64,000 nucleotides of DNA from an uncultured Bacteroidales bacterium (GTDB lineage: Bacteria > Bacteroidota > Bacteroidia > Bacteroidales > Bacteroidaceae). A program made the translations under genes and the position numbers. Below the pieces are notes generated by a model that ran no database searches, was not told where the DNA came from, and saw only the letters and a program-made list of their open reading frames with translations. Positions 60,883 to 64,000 of the stretch are shown here, piece by piece. Position 1 is the first letter of the stretch. Each line of letters opens with the position of its first letter. The stretch covers positions 30,485 through 94,484 of the forward strand of contig CADAPC010000021.1 of the NCBI GenBank assembly GCA_902789725.1, given 5' to 3'.

Positions 60883-62052
60883 ATGAAACGAGCGATTTTG
60901 TATGTACATGGTGGATCTGGTAATCATGGTTGTGAAGCAATTGTGAGGACGATGGTGGACTTGTTTCGAGCATGTGGAATTGCAAATGTGGTCGCAATGG
61001 CGATTAATCCAAGTGAAGATGAAGAATATGAATTAGATAGAGTCATCGAGTTGTGGAATGCTACTTCTGAATATAGTAAAGGAACCTGGCGATTTCTATA
61101 CGCATATTGTATGCATAAGATTTTTGGTAAATACATCTATTTGGACGTTCTCCCTTATCGTAAGGCAATAGACAAATTAGACAACGAAGATGTCGCTTTT
61201 GCAATAGGAGGTGATACGTATAGTTATTCCCATTCGGAAAACAATGCTTACATGCATGACCTCTATCGAAAGAAAGGGATAAAAACGGTTCTGTGGGGGT
61301 GTTCAATAGAACAAAAATCATTGGATAATGTTCAGACTTTAGCAGATTTAAAGAATTTTGATTTAGTAGTTGCTCGTGAAAGTCTGACTTTGGGATTGCT
61401 GAGAATGTATGGAGTGAAAAATGTTGAGTTGATCCCGGATACAGCATTTTTGCTTCCTCAAAAGACGGTGAAGTTGCCCCAAGGTTTTCTTGAAGGAAAT
61501 ACAGTTGGTATTAATCTGAGTCCAATGATTATTGGGTATGAGAATAAAAAAGGGATTGTGATACAGAATTACATAAGATTGATAGAGTATATTTTAAGAG
61601 AAACAGATATGAATGTCGCATTAATACCTCATGTGGTATGGAAAAATAGTGATGATAGAGGTCCTTTGTCTGAGTTATACAAACGCTTTTCATATACAGG
61701 CCGAGTCCTGTTGATTGAGGATTGTTGTGCAGAAGAATTGAAGGGATATATAGCTCATTGTCGATATATGGTGGCTGCTCGTACTCATGCATCCATTGCG
61801 GCATATTCCAGTTCTGTTCCGACACTTGTTGTTGGTTATTCTATCAAAGCTCGGGGGATTGCGATGGACTTGTTTGGTACTGCTGATAATTATGTGGTTC
61901 CAGTCCAATCTTTAATAAATGAGACGGATTTGTCTTCTGCATTTAAATGGTTAGAGAAGAATGGGAGTAATATAAAGACTCATTTGCACTCTTTTATCCC
62001 TTTGTATCAACAGCGAGTTGTTGAAGCAGAGAATGTGATAACATCTTTATAA
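60883..62052 (+). CDS. polysaccharide pyruvyl transferase family protein
   Basis: A 389-residue cytoplasmic protein of the CsaB/WcaK family, which adds pyruvate ketals to sugars of exported polysaccharides. It begins MKRAILYVHGGSGNHGCEAI and has FAIGGDTYSYS, VVARESLTLGLLRMYGVKNV, LIPDTAFLLP, VGINLSPMI and the C-terminal VAARTHASIAAYSSSVPTLV, which fit the GT-B-like fold of the family. ATG 60883 is preferred to an upstream TTG. Pyruvylation would make the capsule more acidic. Confidence 0.9.
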   Translation: MKRAILYVHGGSGNHGCEAIVRTMVDLFRACGIANVVAMAINPSEDEEYELDRVIELWNATSEYSKGTWRFLYAYCMHKIFGKYIYLDVLPYRKAIDKLDNEDVAFAIGGDTYSYSHSENNAYMHDLYRKKGIKTVLWGCSIEQKSLDNVQTLADLKNFDLVVARESLTLGLLRMYGVKNVELIPDTAFLLPQKTVKLPQGFLEGNTVGINLSPMIIGYENKKGIVIQNYIRLIEYILRETDMNVALIPHVVWKNSDDRGPLSELYKRFSYTGRVLLIEDCCAEELKGYIAHCRYMVAARTHASIAAYSSSVPTLVVGYSIKARGIAMDLFGTADNYVVPVQSLINETDLSSAFKWLEKNGSNIKTHLHSFIPLYQQRVVEAENVITSL

Positions 62053-62083
62053 CATAAATTGTTTGTGATTTGTTAAGAAAGTG

Positions 62084-63079
62084 ATGAGTACTATAAAACT
62101 TGCATTCGTGGACTTTTGGCCAGATTTTAGACCCCAAGAGAGTCTTTTTGTAGAATTGCTACAAGAAGAATTTGAGGTAATGATTACTGATGCAACTTCT
62201 GCTGACTATGTGTTCTTTTCTTTGTGGGGAGATGCTCATTGGTATGTCCCAGACAGATGTGTGAAAATATTTTATACAGGTGAGCATTTGTGCCCAGATT
62301 TCAATAGCTGTGATTATGCAATGGCATTTGATTGGTTAGATTATGGGGATAGATATTTCCGATTACCTCACTATTTGTTGTATGGAAAAATGTGTCCATT
62401 AATGGAACGTAAGCATTTATCAATAGATCATAAGCAATTAAAGATAGAAAAGAAAGACTTTTGTAGTTTTACAGTTAGTAATAATAAGAGGTGTAACGAG
62501 ATTCGAGAACAGATGTTTTGGGCATTATCTAATTATAAGAAGGTGGATTCTGGAGGGAGATGGAACAATAATGTAGGTGGTCCTGTTGCAGATAAGTTTG
62601 AGTTTGATAAAACTCACAAATTTTCTATCTGTTTTGAAAACATTTCACATAGAGGATATACAACAGAAAAAATTGTTCAGGCTTTTGCGGCTAGGACAAT
62701 CCCTATTTATTGGGGGGATCCGTGGATTGGTAACGTTTTTAATACGGAATCTTTTATAAATGTGGCTGATTATGACAATGATATTGAAGAGGTGGTGAAG
62801 GCGGTAAAGCGAATTGATGAAAATGATGAGCTGTATTTAAAGATGCTTTCCGAACCAGCTTTGGTGAATATTAAATACTCTTATGAAGAACAAAAATTAG
62901 CATTAAGGGCTTTTTTGTATAATATTGTATCTCAACCTTTGGAAAATGCATACCGCAGAAATCGTATCACTTTTTATGTGACGGCGAGAAAGCGTATGAT
63001 AGAAGGCTATTATAAATCTGTCGCTCCCGCATTACCCCGGAGAGTAATAAATAAAGTCATAGGATTCTTCAAAAAGTAG
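62084..63079 (+). CDS. GT10-type alpha-1,3-fucosyltransferase
   Basis: A 331-residue enzyme of family GT10. The hallmark is FSICFENISHRGYTTEKIVQ, then AFAARTIPIYWGDP (about 180-212), which binds GDP-fucose. The N-terminal half has FFSLWGDAHWY and IFYTGEHLCPDFNSCDYAMA, also typical. In Helicobacter and Bacteroides such enzymes add alpha-1,3 fucose to N-acetylglucosamine or glucose, making Lewis X. The C-terminal basic helix may bind the membrane. ATG 62084 is used in place of a GTG one codon earlier. Confidence 0.95.
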   Translation: MSTIKLAFVDFWPDFRPQESLFVELLQEEFEVMITDATSADYVFFSLWGDAHWYVPDRCVKIFYTGEHLCPDFNSCDYAMAFDWLDYGDRYFRLPHYLLYGKMCPLMERKHLSIDHKQLKIEKKDFCSFTVSNNKRCNEIREQMFWALSNYKKVDSGGRWNNNVGGPVADKFEFDKTHKFSICFENISHRGYTTEKIVQAFAARTIPIYWGDPWIGNVFNTESFINVADYDNDIEEVVKAVKRIDENDELYLKMLSEPALVNIKYSYEEQKLALRAFLYNIVSQPLENAYRRNRITFYVTARKRMIEGYYKSVAPALPRRVINKVIGFFKK

Positions 63080-63159
63080 CAACATAAAAAACGCCTAAGA
63101 TTATTGTAAAGCAGGAGTCTTGAGATATTCCATTTAAGTTAAACAAACAAGTTTCTACC

Positions 63160-63924
63160 ATGATAAGTGTAATAGTTCCGGTTTATAATCGAGAGAGAAC
63201 ACTCCCAATATGTGTAGAAAGTATATTGAATGCAAATTATCATGATTTGGAGGTGATTCTCGTGGATGATGGGAGTTCTGATAATTCATTGAATATCTGT
63301 ATGGGTTATGCTACAAGGGATTCAAGAGTTAGAGTTGTGAAACAACAAAATATGGGCGTTTCTTCTGCCAGGAATCATGGTATAGATGTTGCGGTGGGAG
63401 ATTGGGTGTCTTTTGTCGATAGCGATGATGCTGTAGCACCAGAACATTTTGATGTGGTGATGTCGGAAAAAGCTGAGGAGACTGATTTAATGCAGGTTAA
63501 ATATGTACATGGGAAATATGTTGGGGGGCGGATTGTTTTGTGTGAAGTGCATAATGAAGAACCGAAAGACTTGTTTTATGAATCTCCAGAAATATTACCA
63601 TTTATATTTGGTACCAATAATCCATATAAGAATTTCTTTTATTTCTGTCATGATAAATTTTTCCGACGTGATATTCTGAATAAATATAATATAAGGTTCC
63701 CCGATGACGTTTCTTTAGGTGAAGACCAGATTTTTGTTTGTAAATATTTGCAATATACTACGAAGTATATTTATAGAAATGCCTATACTTGTTATAGATT
63801 AGAATGGATGCAGTCTGATCGCTCATATCAATTAACAACAAAGGAAAGAACGGCGGAGGAATATCTATATGATATCTTAAAGAACTATAATGCAATCAAT
63901 AATTTAAGTTTCGGGAGTTCTTAA
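63160..63924 (+). CDS. GT2-type glycosyltransferase, short form
   Basis: A 254-residue GT-A enzyme: MISVIVPVYNRERTLPICVE, LVDDGSSDNSLNICMGYA, MGVSSARNHGIDVAVGDW and the DxD site FVDSDDAVAPEHFD. It continues through NKYNIRFPDDVSLGEDQIFV and ends NNLSFGSS. That is about 50-80 residues shorter than its two GT2 neighbours, so the 3' end may have been lost or altered. The catalytic part is complete. Confidence 0.88.
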   Translation: MISVIVPVYNRERTLPICVESILNANYHDLEVILVDDGSSDNSLNICMGYATRDSRVRVVKQQNMGVSSARNHGIDVAVGDWVSFVDSDDAVAPEHFDVVMSEKAEETDLMQVKYVHGKYVGGRIVLCEVHNEEPKDLFYESPEILPFIFGTNNPYKNFFYFCHDKFFRRDILNKYNIRFPDDVSLGEDQIFVCKYLQYTTKYIYRNAYTCYRLEWMQSDRSYQLTTKERTAEEYLYDILKNYNAINNLSFGSS

Positions 63925-63956
63925 CTCGCCATTTTACATTGATATAATTCACAAAT

Positions 63957-64000
63957 ATGGGCAAGCTCATCAGATTCATTAACCATGGCATCCAAGACTT
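63957..64000 (+). CDS. possible start of the next locus gene, cut by window edge
   Basis: ATG 63957 opens a frame MGKLIRFINHGIQD that runs to the edge, 32 bp after the previous stop. Too short to name. An amphipathic N-terminus like this could belong to a glycosyltransferase or serine acetyltransferase. Confidence 0.3.
   Translation, partial: MGKLIRFINHGIQD

Overview
The window looks like a chromosome segment from a Bacteroidales bacterium, most likely a Prevotellaceae-type gut commensal. Evidence: many promoters of the Bacteroidota type (-7 box TAnnTTTG, often with a TTTG box 19-21 bp upstream), almost no Shine-Dalgarno sequences, FimB/Mfa2-like surface lipoproteins, DUF3160, DUF4837, DUF5020 and DUF3316 proteins, a HU-like domain protein, many lipoprotein signal peptides, and an exopolysaccharide locus led by a Wza-like lipoprotein and a fused Wzz/tyrosine kinase. 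No phage, plasmid, CRISPR array or intact insertion sequence was seen.

Left part (1-18.6 kb). A minus-strand block runs LptF/LptG permease, RibBA, aspartate aminotransferase and a secreted protein cut by the left edge. A plus-strand surface-protein island (6.6-11.2 kb) follows: a membrane protein, a long leader with a strong hairpin and a C9 tract, a 44-residue peptide gene, a fimbrillin-like lipoprotein, a truncated paralog ending in tandem repeats, a HU-like protein and a repeat-rich basic coiled-coil protein. Next come tRNA-Leu(UAG) and a five-gene minus-strand run pta-ackA-parC-DUF3316-S41 peptidase.

Middle part (18.7-38.5 kb). A stand-alone GH98 glycosidase (plus) faces a minus-strand group prfB-CYTH-VanZ-Na+ symporter. 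Two fimbria-type lipoproteins follow. The most unusual gene is a single-module non-ribosomal peptide synthetase (condensation-adenylation-thiolation-terminal reductase). It sits at the 3' end of a same-strand run: two nucleobase permeases, a Tsx-like outer-membrane channel, folP, the diadenylate cyclase gene cdaA and murF. A 9-bp tandem repeat codes for a His/Glu/Ser linker between its thiolation and reductase domains.

Right part (39-64 kb, all plus strand). It holds an overlapping trio (FG-GAP-like protein, DUF3160 lipoprotein, CapA), a DUF4837 lipoprotein, a 2[4Fe-4S] ferredoxin, and three dispersed enzymes suited to rhamnogalacturonan breakdown (GH105, GH2, CE12 esterase). From 50.8 kb to the right edge lies an exopolysaccharide locus: Wza-like exporter, Wzz/BY-kinase, at least seven glycosyltransferases including both an alpha-1,2- (GT11) and an alpha-1,3-fucosyltransferase (GT10), a pyruvyl transferase, an acyltransferase, and several remnants of broken genes. 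DNA from about 55.5 kb is visibly more AT-rich than the core, as expected for a horizontally exchanged capsule region. A G9 run inside the kinase gene could make capsule expression phase-variable.

Repeats are a theme: 20-24-bp tandem arrays in intergenic spaces, a 98-bp element with 11-bp inverted ends present twice, a duplicated 42-bp promoter, and shared leader sequences in front of unrelated operons.
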